64,000 bases of DNA. Origin: Rhodospirillaceae bacterium (GTDB lineage Bacteria > Pseudomonadota > Alphaproteobacteria > Rhodospirillales > JABHCV01). The stretch is from the NCBI GenBank assembly GCA_018662005.1, contig JABJHA010000032.1, positions 1 to 64,000 on the forward strand, read 5' to 3'. Every line of letters starts with the position of its first letter. Position 1 is the stretch's first letter. The position numbers and the translations under genes are program-made. The notes beneath the pieces were generated by a model that was given only the letters and a program-made list of their open reading frames with translations, did no database searches and was not told where the DNA came from. Of the stretch, positions 42,393-51,740 are shown piece by piece.

Positions 42393-43547
42393 ATGTTCAA
42401 AAATAAAATTAATCGTCGAAACTTTATGCAGCAGACGGGTGTCTGGGCGGCAGCAGCCGCTGCCGGAACGTTACCCAAGTTCGCCCACGCTGCCCGTGAC
42501 AAGGAACTCAACATCTACTGTTGGGAAGGTTACAACTCTGATGATGTACTTGACCCTTTCCGTCGTGAATTTGGCGCCAAGGTTCGTGCTGAAGGCCTGA
42601 CATCTGATCCCGACGCGGTCAACCGGTTGCGGGCAGGGGAAACCAAGGTCTGGGATCTGGTCAATCTGAACAATCCCTGGGCTCGTGAAATGATGTATCC
42701 GGAAGGCCTCATCAAACCGATCTCGCGTGAGCGTTTCGAGCCCATGTACAAGGATATGATGCCGGCATTTCATCCCCCCTACTCTTGGGCTATGGACAAA
42801 TCCGGCAAGGAATTGCTTGGCATGACCCAGCGTTTCGGCCCCTTCAACTTCGTCGTCAACACCAACAAAATCTCGCGTTCCATGGGCGAAGATCAGGGCT
42901 TTAATTTGTTTCTTGATCCCAAGATGAAGGGCAAGTACGGCATCCTCACGTATGATAACTGGAACATTTATCACATGTGCATCGCCGCCGGCGTCGATCC
43001 CTTCAAGAAGCATTCGAAGGCGGAAATCGCGGCCTATGCCAAGGTCTGTAAGCAAATATTCAATGGCGCCAAGCTGTTGACTGATGATCTGGTTGCCATG
43101 AACCTGGCGATGATCAACGGCGAAATTGATGCTTCCTTCACGGGCGGCACCTACACCGCTTCTCCGGCACGTTTCGACGGCGCCAAGCAAATCCGTGGCA
43201 TCACCCCGAAAAAGGGACCGATGAATGGAAAAGGCGGTATCGTCTGGATTGAATTAACCTCGGTCGTTAACAATCCTGATCCTTCCGGACTGTCAGAAGA
43301 CTTCCTGGCCTACGTGCAGCGCCCCGATGTCTCCAAGAAAGTGGCGTTTGCTGAAGGCACCTACAACCCAGTCACCCAAATGGGGTCGGATAAAGTAATG
43401 GCACAGTTCAACAAGGAAGAGCTCGATGCCATTCAGTGGGATACGCTGGAAGAGGAAATGTCCAATTCCACGGATTATGATATCAATCCGGATTATGCGG
43501 ATATGTATGATATTTATTCCGCTGCCAAGCGTGAACGTGAAAGCTGA
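42393..43547 (+). CDS. Periplasmic spermidine/putrescine-type solute-binding protein (PotD family)
   Basis: The 384-residue protein has a twin-arginine-type signal (NRRNFMQQTGVWAAAAAAGT). The mature start KELNIYCWEGYNSDDVLDPF is typical of PotD/PotF-like proteins. It leads the ABC operon and has an AGGGAGA ribosome site. The substrate is probably an amine-containing compound, in line with the amino-alcohol-type microcompartment downstream. The preceding 230-bp gap holds no gene. Confidence 0.85.
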   Translation: MFKNKINRRNFMQQTGVWAAAAAAGTLPKFAHAARDKELNIYCWEGYNSDDVLDPFRREFGAKVRAEGLTSDPDAVNRLRAGETKVWDLVNLNNPWAREMMYPEGLIKPISRERFEPMYKDMMPAFHPPYSWAMDKSGKELLGMTQRFGPFNFVVNTNKISRSMGEDQGFNLFLDPKMKGKYGILTYDNWNIYHMCIAAGVDPFKKHSKAEIAAYAKVCKQIFNGAKLLTDDLVAMNLAMINGEIDASFTGGTYTASPARFDGAKQIRGITPKKGPMNGKGGIVWIELTSVVNNPDPSGLSEDFLAYVQRPDVSKKVAFAEGTYNPVTQMGSDKVMAQFNKEELDAIQWDTLEEEMSNSTDYDINPDYADMYDIYSAAKRERES

Positions 43548-43596
43548 GACCAGAACGCAAACGCTTTGAAGATGTTTTACCGTTCCGGGAGGATTT

Positions 43597-44670
43597 ATGA
43601 CAGACAAGGCTGAGACGTTCCTGGAATTGAAAGGTATCACGAAGAAATTCGGTGAGTTTACCGCCGTCAGCAACGTGAACCTGCAGATAACCGAAGGGGA
43701 GTTTTTCACCCTTGTCGGTCCATCCGGATCGGGAAAGACAACAATGATTCGTTTGCTGGTGGGCATGGACCTGCCCACCAGCGGCGACATCAACCTGAAG
43801 GGGGCGCGGCTTAACGATGTCCCCGCAAACAAACGCCCCACCTGTATGGTGTTTCAAAGTCTGGCGCTGTTTCCGCATCGCAGTGTCGGCGAAAATATCG
43901 AATTTCCTTTAAAGATCGCCAAGGTCGCACCGGCACAAAGACGCGAGCGTGCCCATGCCTTGCTTGAGCAATTACACCTGCCTTTGGATTTTTACGACAA
44001 GGGTATTAACCAGTGTTCCGGTGGCGAGCGTCAGCGTGTTGCATTGGCCCGGGCACTGGCCTTTGACCCGGAACTTCTGTTCTTTGACGAGCCGCTTTCG
44101 GCCCTTGATTTCAGGTTGCGTAAAGCGCTGGAAAAGGAACTCAAGGACATCCACCGTGAAACCGGGAAGACCTTTGTCTACATTACCCATTCGCTGGAAG
44201 AAGCGATGGTGATGTCAGACCGCATCGGCATCATGAAGGACGGTGAACTTGTCCAGATTGGCACACCCCATGAAATTTATAACAAACCGATCAACAAGTT
44301 CGTCGCCCAGTTCATGGGTGAGGTCAACACCCTTGAGGTAGAGGCCACGGGCCCGACAACCGTGCGCGATATCCACGGCGAAGGGGATTTTGAGGTCAAT
44401 TCAATGCCGGACCAGTTTAGCCGGGGTTATTTGATTGTACGACCCGAAGTGATGAAGCTAGGGCCCGGGGCATCCGGACTTCCCAACATTTTAAAAGGAA
44501 AGTTTTTCAACGACTACGCCTTGGGTTCGCGCATGCAGTACCAAATTCGCTCGGATTCGGGCGATCAATGGCTTGTCGAACGATTGCAGGACGAAGTCTT
44601 TGAGGGCACTTTTGGAGACACGGTTTCCCTTGGCTGGCGACCGGAAGATTCAATTCTGGTAAGCGATTAA
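43597..44670 (+). CDS. ABC transporter ATP-binding protein (PotA family)
   Basis: The 357-residue protein has Walker A (GPSGSGKTT), a Q loop (MVFQSLALFPH), the signature SGGERQRVALARAL, Walker B (LLFFDEPLSALD) and a switch His in YITHSLEEA. A C-terminal TOBE domain follows (about 280-350). It energises the importer made with the two following permeases. GGGAGGA precedes the ATG. Confidence 0.93.
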   Translation: MTDKAETFLELKGITKKFGEFTAVSNVNLQITEGEFFTLVGPSGSGKTTMIRLLVGMDLPTSGDINLKGARLNDVPANKRPTCMVFQSLALFPHRSVGENIEFPLKIAKVAPAQRRERAHALLEQLHLPLDFYDKGINQCSGGERQRVALARALAFDPELLFFDEPLSALDFRLRKALEKELKDIHRETGKTFVYITHSLEEAMVMSDRIGIMKDGELVQIGTPHEIYNKPINKFVAQFMGEVNTLEVEATGPTTVRDIHGEGDFEVNSMPDQFSRGYLIVRPEVMKLGPGASGLPNILKGKFFNDYALGSRMQYQIRSDSGDQWLVERLQDEVFEGTFGDTVSLGWRPEDSILVSD

Positions 44671-44675
44671 ATCCA

Positions 44676-45545
44676 ATGGCTGAACAAAGCAGCAACAGCA
44701 AATGGCGATTTAACCCGGGCTCACTGGCAGCCATTCCGGTCTCTCTGTTTCTGCTGATCGGTTTTGCCGGTCCGCTGGCGATGGTCGTCGGGTACAGTTT
44801 CATGCCCGCCAAGACGTTCTCGCTGCTGCAAATTCCAACCCTGGAAAACTATGTTTCGGTTATTGCCGACAGCTACTACCTGTCTTTCCTGTGGTCGCTT
44901 TTACTGTCTTCCACGGCCGTCATCCTGTTGTTTGTGATTTGCTACCCGATGGCATACGGAATGGCCAAGTTGTTCGGCAAGTGGGCCAACCTGATTACCG
45001 CCCTAATTGTTTTGCCGCTGCTGATTTCTGAAAATATTCGCCTCTTTGGCTGGGTTCTGATCCTGCTCAAAAATGGTATTCTTGACGGTACGCTTAAATA
45101 TCTTTTCGATGTCTCGGCATCCGGCCTTTTGTTTACGGTTCCGGCGATTGTCCTGGGCATCGTTTATGTCTATCTGCCGTTTATGTTGTTTCCGCTGGTT
45201 ATCGGTATATCGATGGTGCCAGAAAGTTTGAAAGAGGCTGCCTCCGATCTTGGCGCTTCGCGCTGGCAAATATTCAAAGAGATCGAAATTCCCCTGTCCA
45301 TGCCGGGAATCATGATCGGCGGCATCCTGACCTTTATTCTGGCCCTTGGGTCTTTGGCTGAATCAAAAATTCTCGGCGGGCAGGCTGTCATCATGATCTC
45401 TGATGACATCGAAAGCTCCTTCACTTTTGCCCAGAACTGGCCCAAGGGCTCTGTCCTTTCGGTTTTGCTGATTGCCCTTTCCGGTATCATCGTTTTTATC
45501 CTGTTCAGGAAAATTGATCTTGACCAGATTATCGGGCGGCGGTGA
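44676..45545 (+). CDS. ABC transporter permease (PotB family)
   Basis: The 289-residue protein has about six membrane helices and the EAA loop (ESLKEAASDLGASRWQIFKE, then IPLSMPGIM) that docks the ATPase. It begins 5 bp after the ATPase gene stop. Confidence 0.92.
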   Translation: MAEQSSNSKWRFNPGSLAAIPVSLFLLIGFAGPLAMVVGYSFMPAKTFSLLQIPTLENYVSVIADSYYLSFLWSLLLSSTAVILLFVICYPMAYGMAKLFGKWANLITALIVLPLLISENIRLFGWVLILLKNGILDGTLKYLFDVSASGLLFTVPAIVLGIVYVYLPFMLFPLVIGISMVPESLKEAASDLGASRWQIFKEIEIPLSMPGIMIGGILTFILALGSLAESKILGGQAVIMISDDIESSFTFAQNWPKGSVLSVLLIALSGIIVFILFRKIDLDQIIGRR

Positions 45546-46378
45546 GCACGATGAATGAACAACAAAAACGCCGCCTGACAAAAAACCTGATCGCACTGTG
45601 GTCGATATGCGTTATCGGATTTTTGTACGTGCCGATGATCGCCGTGGTTCTGGCATCGTTTTCCAAGCAACGCTATTTCCAGTTCCCAATCGCTAGCTGG
45701 ACTTTGAAATGGTATGAAAAGGCCAGCAGCTCCCTTTCCATTCGTGATTTGTTATGGACTTCGGTAAGCGTCGCCTTGCTGGTGACGCTGTTTTCCATCA
45801 TCCTGGCTTTTTTCGGTTCACTGGCTTTTGCCCGTTACGAATGGAAGGGACGCAAACTCTATCAGCGCCTTATTTTGCTGCCGATCTTCTTTCCTCAGGC
45901 GGTCCTTGGTCTTGCCCTTTTGTTATGGTTTTCATCAATCGGCATCATCCCCAACTGGCAAACCGCCGTATTCGCCCACATGGTCTGGATCGTCCCCATT
46001 GTCACCCTGATCATGTCGATCCAGGTGTACAGTTTTGATCCGGCCCTTGAAGAGGCCGCCTTCGATCTTGGCGCAACCCGGTTGCAGGTGTTGCGGGAAA
46101 TCACCCTGCCTATTCTGTCCCCGGGCATTGTTTCGGGCGGCTTATTCGCCTTTCTTTTGTCTTGGGGAAATTTTCCACTTTCGATGTTTACCACCGGCGC
46201 CGACCAAACCGTACCTGAATGGCTGTATGCCAAAATGGTTTCCGGATACACACCAATGGTACCGACCCTTGGTTCCTTTACCATGGGAAGCGCCGCTTCG
46301 GTGTTGATCATTGTTTATCTGGTGTGGTTTGTCTTGCGCCATAAAAATGCAAAACTACAACAAAATCCAGACGAGTAG
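45542..46378 (+). CDS. ABC transporter permease (PotC family)
   Basis: The 278-residue protein has six predicted helices and an EAA loop (LEEAAFDLGATRLQVLREI, then TLPILSPGI). Its GTG start overlaps the stop of the previous permease; ATG 45551 is an alternative. It completes the PotABCD-like importer. Confidence 0.92.
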   Translation: MSTMNEQQKRRLTKNLIALWSICVIGFLYVPMIAVVLASFSKQRYFQFPIASWTLKWYEKASSSLSIRDLLWTSVSVALLVTLFSIILAFFGSLAFARYEWKGRKLYQRLILLPIFFPQAVLGLALLLWFSSIGIIPNWQTAVFAHMVWIVPIVTLIMSIQVYSFDPALEEAAFDLGATRLQVLREITLPILSPGIVSGGLFAFLLSWGNFPLSMFTTGADQTVPEWLYAKMVSGYTPMVPTLGSFTMGSAASVLIIVYLVWFVLRHKNAKLQQNPDE

Positions 46379-46388
46379 GGAGAGTGAC

Positions 46389-47153
46389 ATGTTGACATCA
46401 ATCAGTGGGCGTTCGGTTATTGTTACCGGTGGCAGCAAGGGTATTGGCAAGGGCATTGCCCGTGTTTTCGCCAATCAGGGCGCCAAGGTTTTAATAGTTT
46501 CGCGCACCCTTGCCGAAGGTGAGGCCTGTGCCGAGGAACTGGGTAACGGTGCCAGTGCGTTCGCCGCCGATGTGTCGGACTGGGATCAATCCCAGGCCAT
46601 GGCCGCCGAAGCTGTTGAGCGCCATGGTGGTCTGGATATTCTGTGCGCCAACGCCGGTTGTTTCCCGCAAACCAACATTGAAGACATGGACCCGTCCGAA
46701 TGGGACATGGTCATGGGCACCAACCTCAAGGGTAATTTCCTGAGCGTCAAAGCCTGTCTGCCAGCCTTGATAAAATCCGATCAGGGCCGCGTCGTCCTGA
46801 CCTCGTCAATCACCGGCCCCGTAACCGGCTTTCCCGGTTGGTCCCACTACGGGGCGTCAAAATCAGGACAGCTTGGCTTTATGCGCACGGCCTGTATCGA
46901 GCTTGCAAAATACAACATCACCATGAACGCCGTCATGCCGGGCAATATCGCCACCGAAGGACTTGCCGATCTGGGCGAGGATTACATCAAGACCATGGAA
47001 GCCTCAATCCCCCTTAAAAAGATCGGCGTCGTTGAAGATATCGGCAATGCGGCCCTGTTCCTGGCGTCAAAAGAAGCCAATTACATTACCGGCCAGACAA
47101 TTATTGTTGATGGTGGACAAATTCTGCCGGAATCTCTCGAAGCGCTCGAATAG
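46389..47153 (+). CDS. Short-chain dehydrogenase/reductase, probable amino-alcohol dehydrogenase
   Basis: The product is about 254 residues. It has the SDR cofactor motif (TGGSKGIGKG), the NAG motif (CANAGCF), the catalytic Ser in LTSSITGPV and YxxxK in SHYGASKSGQ, and the ending ITGQTIIVDGGQILPES. In RMM/AAUM-type microcompartment loci an SDR interconverts aminoacetone and 1-amino-2-propanol, and that role fits here. The GAGTG-spaced ATG at 46389 is preferred over the long upstream extension. It closes the plus-strand dehydratase/transporter operon. Confidence 0.83.
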   Translation: MLTSISGRSVIVTGGSKGIGKGIARVFANQGAKVLIVSRTLAEGEACAEELGNGASAFAADVSDWDQSQAMAAEAVERHGGLDILCANAGCFPQTNIEDMDPSEWDMVMGTNLKGNFLSVKACLPALIKSDQGRVVLTSSITGPVTGFPGWSHYGASKSGQLGFMRTACIELAKYNITMNAVMPGNIATEGLADLGEDYIKTMEASIPLKKIGVVEDIGNAALFLASKEANYITGQTIIVDGGQILPESLEALE

Positions 47154-47156
47154 AGA

Positions 47157-48227
47157 TTAGCTCCCGATAAGACGCCTGCGCATCGCCCGCGGGCTTTCGC
47201 CAGTCCAGCGGCGGACCGCTCGTGAAAAGGCGGAAAGTTCCGAATAGCCAAGCAGGAAGGCGATTTCAGATAACGGCAGATGGCGTTGCTTCAAATAGGC
47301 ATGGGCCAGATCGTAGCGAGTCGCCTGTATCAGTTCTTTATAGGTTAATCCGGCAAGAGACAGCTCGCGCTGGATGCTGGCCGATGACAGTTGCAGGGCC
47401 TCACCAACGATCTCCAGCGAAGGGCAACCTTCGGGCAGTTTCATCCGGATGACGGATCTGACGCGATCGGTGACGGACTCAAAACCATCGCGCCCGGAAC
47501 CCAACTCGGCAAGACAAGTCTGCATCATTGTCATCAGGGCAAGATCACAGCTTGGCATTGGATGATCGAGAATTTCTGGTTTGAACACCAGTGCATTGAC
47601 CGGTTGAGAAAAATAGGCGGCGGCGCCGAAGGCATTTTCATGGGCTTTGGCGGCTTCCGGTTTTGGGTGCTCGAAATAAACTTCCTCTGGCGTCCAGTCC
47701 TGACCCAGGCATTCGCGGAATACATTCAGAAACATACCGAGTGACAGTTCGGCATCCTGCCGTCTTTCAACAATTTCCGGGGCTGTAATCTGATATTCAA
47801 ACATCATCATGCCGTCATTGCGCGAGCGCAGGTTGAGCATGGAATTTTCCTGATGATAGGGAAAATAGCTAACAAGGTTTTCCAGGGCTGCGCCCAAAGT
47901 TGGCGAGGTGACACCTACATAGCCCCATAATCCCAAATCCTGGGGCTTGAACTGGTTGCCGAACCATAAACCGAAATTCTGGTTTTCCGTTCGCCGCGCC
48001 GCTTCTTCAAACAGCCGGCAAAAAGATGAAAGCTTCAATTGCAGAGTGGTCTCGCCAGCCATGGAAGGGGCAAGCCCGGAATTTCCGAAAATGCTGTCAA
48101 TATCGCCACCCTGTTCACAAATATGATCGACGATTCCAGTGGCAGCGGAAGCCAATATCGCAGGCGTAGAGGGACCGACCGATGAATTCGGCGACGCAAA
48201 TTTCACAGCCTGCAATATATCTCCCAT
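47157..48227 (-). CDS. AraC-family transcriptional regulator
   Basis: The 356-residue protein has a C-terminal AraC double helix-turn-helix (about 260-350: LSSASIQRELSLAGLTYKEL, HLPLSEIAFLLGYSELSAFS, RAVRRWTGESPRAMR). The N-terminal sensor domain is of the OruR/ArgR-like type with LGLWGYVGVTSPTLGAALEN. It converges with the SDR gene, 3 bp between stops, and probably controls the amine-utilisation operons. Confidence 0.88.
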   Translation of the reverse strand: MGDILQAVKFASPNSSVGPSTPAILASAATGIVDHICEQGGDIDSIFGNSGLAPSMAGETTLQLKLSSFCRLFEEAARRTENQNFGLWFGNQFKPQDLGLWGYVGVTSPTLGAALENLVSYFPYHQENSMLNLRSRNDGMMMFEYQITAPEIVERRQDAELSLGMFLNVFRECLGQDWTPEEVYFEHPKPEAAKAHENAFGAAAYFSQPVNALVFKPEILDHPMPSCDLALMTMMQTCLAELGSGRDGFESVTDRVRSVIRMKLPEGCPSLEIVGEALQLSSASIQRELSLAGLTYKELIQATRYDLAHAYLKQRHLPLSEIAFLLGYSELSAFSRAVRRWTGESPRAMRRRLIGS

Positions 48228-48320
48228 TCACCATCCCCAGCCGTCACGGCATTGATTTTGCCGATCTGCCAAAGATCATTGCATGAGGAAGGCCATGGGA
48301 TCAAGCTAGGGTAGGTTAAG

Positions 48321-49334
48321 TTAACCGAAACGCAATAAATATGCTTCACACAAAGGGACGGTTCCACGGGTGTATTCTACGCCCATCGATTGCGCCAGAT
48401 CCGTCTCGTTATGGGAGCCGATCCAGGCAACAAGCAGTAAACGGCGCAGCATCACAAAGGTCGGGATTTCATCTTCATCTTCTTTGGGAAGGTCAATGAC
48501 TTTCCGGTAACCGCGAACCCAGGCTTCAAGTAACTCCGGAACTTCCGGCTTGTGTTCAAAAAACGAAACGGTGGTGGCGCAGTCATAAAGCAGCCAGCTA
48601 AAACCACTGTCGTCGAAATCAATAACCTTGGTGACGTCGCCATCAATCAGCAGATTGGCGAGGCGCATGTCGCAGTGAATTAAACCAAAGCGCTCATCCG
48701 ATTTGCCAAATTTTTCCAGGCGGCGGCCGATCAGATCGACGGTTTTGGCGAAAACAGTCTCAATTTCCGGGGTTAATCCCATACCGTTGCGCCAGAAACC
48801 CCAGTGCGGGGTATCGCCCAGGCTGGTGTCAAAATCCCATATCAGGCGTTCAAAAAAGGCGGGCTTTTGCCAGCCCCTGACATGTAGGTGCATACGCGCC
48901 GTCATCTCGCCCAACACTTCAAAAGGGGCCCTCAAATCATGCTGTTCTTCGTCCGGCTCCTCGCCATCCTCCCAGGCGAATAAAACCACATGGCGCTGGC
49001 CCGGTACTTGCGCGTGCGAGACAACCTGGATGATCTCGCCATCCTTTCCGGCAATGGGTGTTGGCGTCACAACCGCACCGTCTTCGCGCAGGGCCGACGC
49101 CCACGCCAGTTCAGAGGCAATGGCAGCCTTGCTGTGATAGCCTTCCCGGTGGACACGCAATGCCCAACACTGACCCGATGAAGGATCATCGACGCGGTAA
49201 GTCGCATTTTCAGACAAATTGATGAGTGTTGATTCAGAACCGGCGGGTAAATCAAAATGACCAAGGGATTGCATGGACAGGCCGTGCAATCGACGGAGCT
49301 GTTCTTCGTAAGGTAAATGTTCAAAATCTGACAT
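48321..49334 (-). CDS. APH/choline-kinase-family phosphotransferase, probable amino-alcohol kinase
   Basis: The 337-residue protein has the kinase catalytic loop (LIHCDMRLANLLI) and metal site (VIDFDDSGFSW). A kinase of this family in RMM/AAUM-type loci phosphorylates 1-amino-2-propanol, feeding a phospho-lyase. Homoserine or ethanolamine kinase are alternatives from the family alone. It stands alone on the minus strand between two regulators. Confidence 0.82.
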   Translation of the reverse strand: MSDFEHLPYEEQLRRLHGLSMQSLGHFDLPAGSESTLINLSENATYRVDDPSSGQCWALRVHREGYHSKAAIASELAWASALREDGAVVTPTPIAGKDGEIIQVVSHAQVPGQRHVVLFAWEDGEEPDEEQHDLRAPFEVLGEMTARMHLHVRGWQKPAFFERLIWDFDTSLGDTPHWGFWRNGMGLTPEIETVFAKTVDLIGRRLEKFGKSDERFGLIHCDMRLANLLIDGDVTKVIDFDDSGFSWLLYDCATTVSFFEHKPEVPELLEAWVRGYRKVIDLPKEDEDEIPTFVMLRRLLLVAWIGSHNETDLAQSMGVEYTRGTVPLCEAYLLRFG

Positions 49335-49472
49335 TTTATCTTCAGGCCCCGAAGTCGAAAGTTCTATGACTTTAAGTCTATCACCCTGGAATGGTCATCA
49401 CTAACCCTAGCGTTCAGGCAGTGGCATTACTTGACATCAAGACGCGAGGATTTGACTGACGTTGGGGTTAAT

Positions 49473-50249
49473 TCAGGCGCAATAAAAGGCGACGTTGTTG
49501 TCTAAAAAATGATTGTGCAGGTCTGTATCCGGATCATCATCGCTGATAACAATATCCAGTTCGCTTAGGGTGCATAACTGTTGTACGCCCTGCTGAGAGA
49601 ACCGGAAATGATCGATCAGCAGCATATTTTTTGATGATTGTTTAAGCATCGTCTTGACCATCCAGCTGGTTCTGGAATCGGATTCCGAAACGCCGTCCGC
49701 TGACAAACCGTCAGCAAAAAACACCGCCACATCAGCATTATACCTGGACAGAAATTCCGTCGTCTCCTGACCCCAGCAAAATCCTTCCAGACGGTCCACA
49801 TCCCCCGGCGCCAGTACGACCCGCAAATTATCATTATTAACCAGTGTCAGGGCTTCACGAATGCCGTTGGTGATAACGGTCAGGCGTTTTTCGGTTTCGG
49901 CCAGTTCAAGGGCCAGTAACAACGCCGTCGTTCCGGGACTCAACATGATAACCTGTTCATCCTGCAACAGGTCATGGGCCTTGCGGGCGATGGCCTTGCG
50001 TTCAGGCACATGCTTATCTTGGCGGGCCTCAAAACTAAGGACATTTCCGACCGGAATAACAACTGCGCCACCATAGCGCCGCTGTAACTGGCCACTGTCA
50101 CACAGGGCATCGAAATCACGGCGGATGGTTTCCCGGGACACGTTCAGCTTGGCCGCCAAATCACGGATCATGATGCCCGGATCAAGGTTAATTTCCTCGA
50201 GCAATTTCTTTTGCCGGTTTGCTTTCTTTTGTGCGCCAAGGCCGGTCAT
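49473..50249 (-). CDS. DeoR-family transcriptional regulator
   Basis: The 258-residue protein has an N-terminal winged helix-turn-helix (MIRDLAAKLNVSRETIRRDF, GQLQRRYGGAVV) and a C-terminal sugar-phosphate-isomerase-like effector domain (LSPGTTALLLALELAETEKR). DeoR regulators usually respond to phosphorylated intermediates, which would suit a phosphorylated amino alcohol. It is divergent from the microcompartment operon, with candidate operators between them. Confidence 0.88.
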   Translation of the reverse strand: MTGLGAQKKANRQKKLLEEINLDPGIMIRDLAAKLNVSRETIRRDFDALCDSGQLQRRYGGAVVIPVGNVLSFEARQDKHVPERKAIARKAHDLLQDEQVIMLSPGTTALLLALELAETEKRLTVITNGIREALTLVNNDNLRVVLAPGDVDRLEGFCWGQETTEFLSRYNADVAVFFADGLSADGVSESDSRTSWMVKTMLKQSSKNMLLIDHFRFSQQGVQQLCTLSELDIVISDDDPDTDLHNHFLDNNVAFYCA

Positions 50250-50328
50250 TAAATTACGCTTACCCTTATCCTGAATATCAAAGTCTTGAACGTTCGGCCG
50301 TGAAAAGTCCAGAGATTTTGAGTAAATG

Positions 50329-50340
50329 TGGCATTTGCCA
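50329..50340. promoter_or_regulatory. Candidate DeoR operator 1
   Basis: A perfect palindrome, tggcatttgcca, lies in the divergent promoter region between the DeoR-type regulator and the microcompartment operon. A related site is at 50404. Confidence 0.45.
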
Positions 50341-50403
50341 GTGAATACTATGCATAAAATCTGGCTAAAAATGGTGATTTATTGATAAACGCTATAAAAA
50401 ATG

Positions 50404-50415
50404 TTGCAAATGGCA
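50404..50415. promoter_or_regulatory. Candidate DeoR operator 2
   Basis: The bases ttgcaaatggca read on the other strand as tgccatttgcaa, which matches operator 1 at 10 of 12 positions. The site lies 75 bp from the first, a spacing compatible with DNA looping. Confidence 0.4.
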
Positions 50416-50468
50416 CAAAAAATGATAACGTTCACACAGCTCCTATCAAGCTTAAGGCGAGGCACCCC

Positions 50469-51740
50469 GTGAGTCAGGCAAAACTCGATTTTCTTGAGGC
50501 ATCAAAGACATACTGGAACCCCAACAAGACGGAGTTCTGGCAGGATGCCGGTATTGATCTGGTCATTGATAAACGCGAAGGCTATTGCTTCCACGATATG
50601 GATGGCAAGCGTCTTATTGATGTCCATCTTAACGGCGGCACATACAACCTTGGACACCGCAATCCTGAACTGGTTGAGGTCCTGAACGCCGGGGCCAAGC
50701 GCTTCGACATGGGCAACCATCATTTCCCGGCCCTCGCCCGCACGGCATTGGCGGAGGCCCTGGCAGAATGTACGCCAGAGGGCCTGCAATACACGATCTA
50801 TGGCGCCGGTGGTGCGGAAGCCATTGAACTGGCCATAAAATCGGCACGCAACGCCACCCAGAAGCGCAAAATCGTCTCTATCATCAAGGCCTACCACGGT
50901 CATTCAGGGCTGGCCGTCAAAACCGGTGACGAGCGTTTCTCCAAGACGTTTCTGTCGGAAGACACGCTTGATGAATTTATTCAGGTTCCCTTCAACGATC
51001 CCGAAGCCATGGAAGAGGCGCTAAAGGGTCGTGATGTCGCCGCTGTGATTATGGAAACAATCCCCGCGACTTATGGTTTTCCCATGCCACACGAAGGCTA
51101 TTTGCCAAGCGTCAAGGGCTTGTGTGAAAAATACGATGCCCTGTACATCGCCGATGAGGTGCAAACCGGGCTGATGCGCACCGGCGAATTGTGGGCGATC
51201 ACCAAGTACGGGGTGACACCCGACATCATGGTCGTCGGCAAGGGCATTACCGGCGGCATGTATCCCATTTCGTGTTGTGTTGTTAACGAACGCGCCGGAG
51301 CATGGCTTAAACAGGACGGTTTTGCCCATATGTCAACAGCCGGCGGGGCCGAACTGGGTTGCGTTGTCGCCCTGAAAGTTCTTGAAATCACCCAACGACC
51401 CGAAGTCGCTTCCATGGTTCGTTATATCGGTGATTTTGCTCGCGCCGGGCTTGATGAAATTCAAGCCCTGTACCCGGATTTCTTCATCGGCATTCGCCAG
51501 AACGGGGTCATTCTGGGACTTGAATTCAATCATCCCGAAGGTGCCAAGCTGGTGATGCGGCGGATCTATGAAAACGGCGTTTGGGCCATTTTTTCGACCC
51601 TGGATCCCAGCGTCTTGCAATTCAAACTGGGCATTTTAATGACCCAGGGCCTTACCGAAGACCTGTTGCGCCGTATGGAAACGTCAATCGGTCAGGCCCG
51701 CCAGGACATGCTCGAAATGCGTGGACGGAAAGTATCTTAG
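50469..51740 (+). CDS. Class III PLP-dependent enzyme, probable amino-alcohol phosphate phospho-lyase
   Basis: The product is about 423 residues. It has the PLP site Lys in VVGKGITGGMYP, the Asp in YIADEVQTGLMRTGELW, and the N-terminal GTYNLGHRNPELVEVL segment. Class III aminotransferase relatives include ethanolamine- and 1-amino-2-propanol-phosphate phospho-lyases; with the kinase at 48321 this gives an aldehyde plus ammonia and phosphate. I place the start at GTG 50469, with AAGGCGAGG ahead; the frame extends to 50382 but runs over operator 2. It is the first gene of the shell operon. Confidence 0.82.
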   Translation: MSQAKLDFLEASKTYWNPNKTEFWQDAGIDLVIDKREGYCFHDMDGKRLIDVHLNGGTYNLGHRNPELVEVLNAGAKRFDMGNHHFPALARTALAEALAECTPEGLQYTIYGAGGAEAIELAIKSARNATQKRKIVSIIKAYHGHSGLAVKTGDERFSKTFLSEDTLDEFIQVPFNDPEAMEEALKGRDVAAVIMETIPATYGFPMPHEGYLPSVKGLCEKYDALYIADEVQTGLMRTGELWAITKYGVTPDIMVVGKGITGGMYPISCCVVNERAGAWLKQDGFAHMSTAGGAELGCVVALKVLEITQRPEVASMVRYIGDFARAGLDEIQALYPDFFIGIRQNGVILGLEFNHPEGAKLVMRRIYENGVWAIFSTLDPSVLQFKLGILMTQGLTEDLLRRMETSIGQARQDMLEMRGRKVS

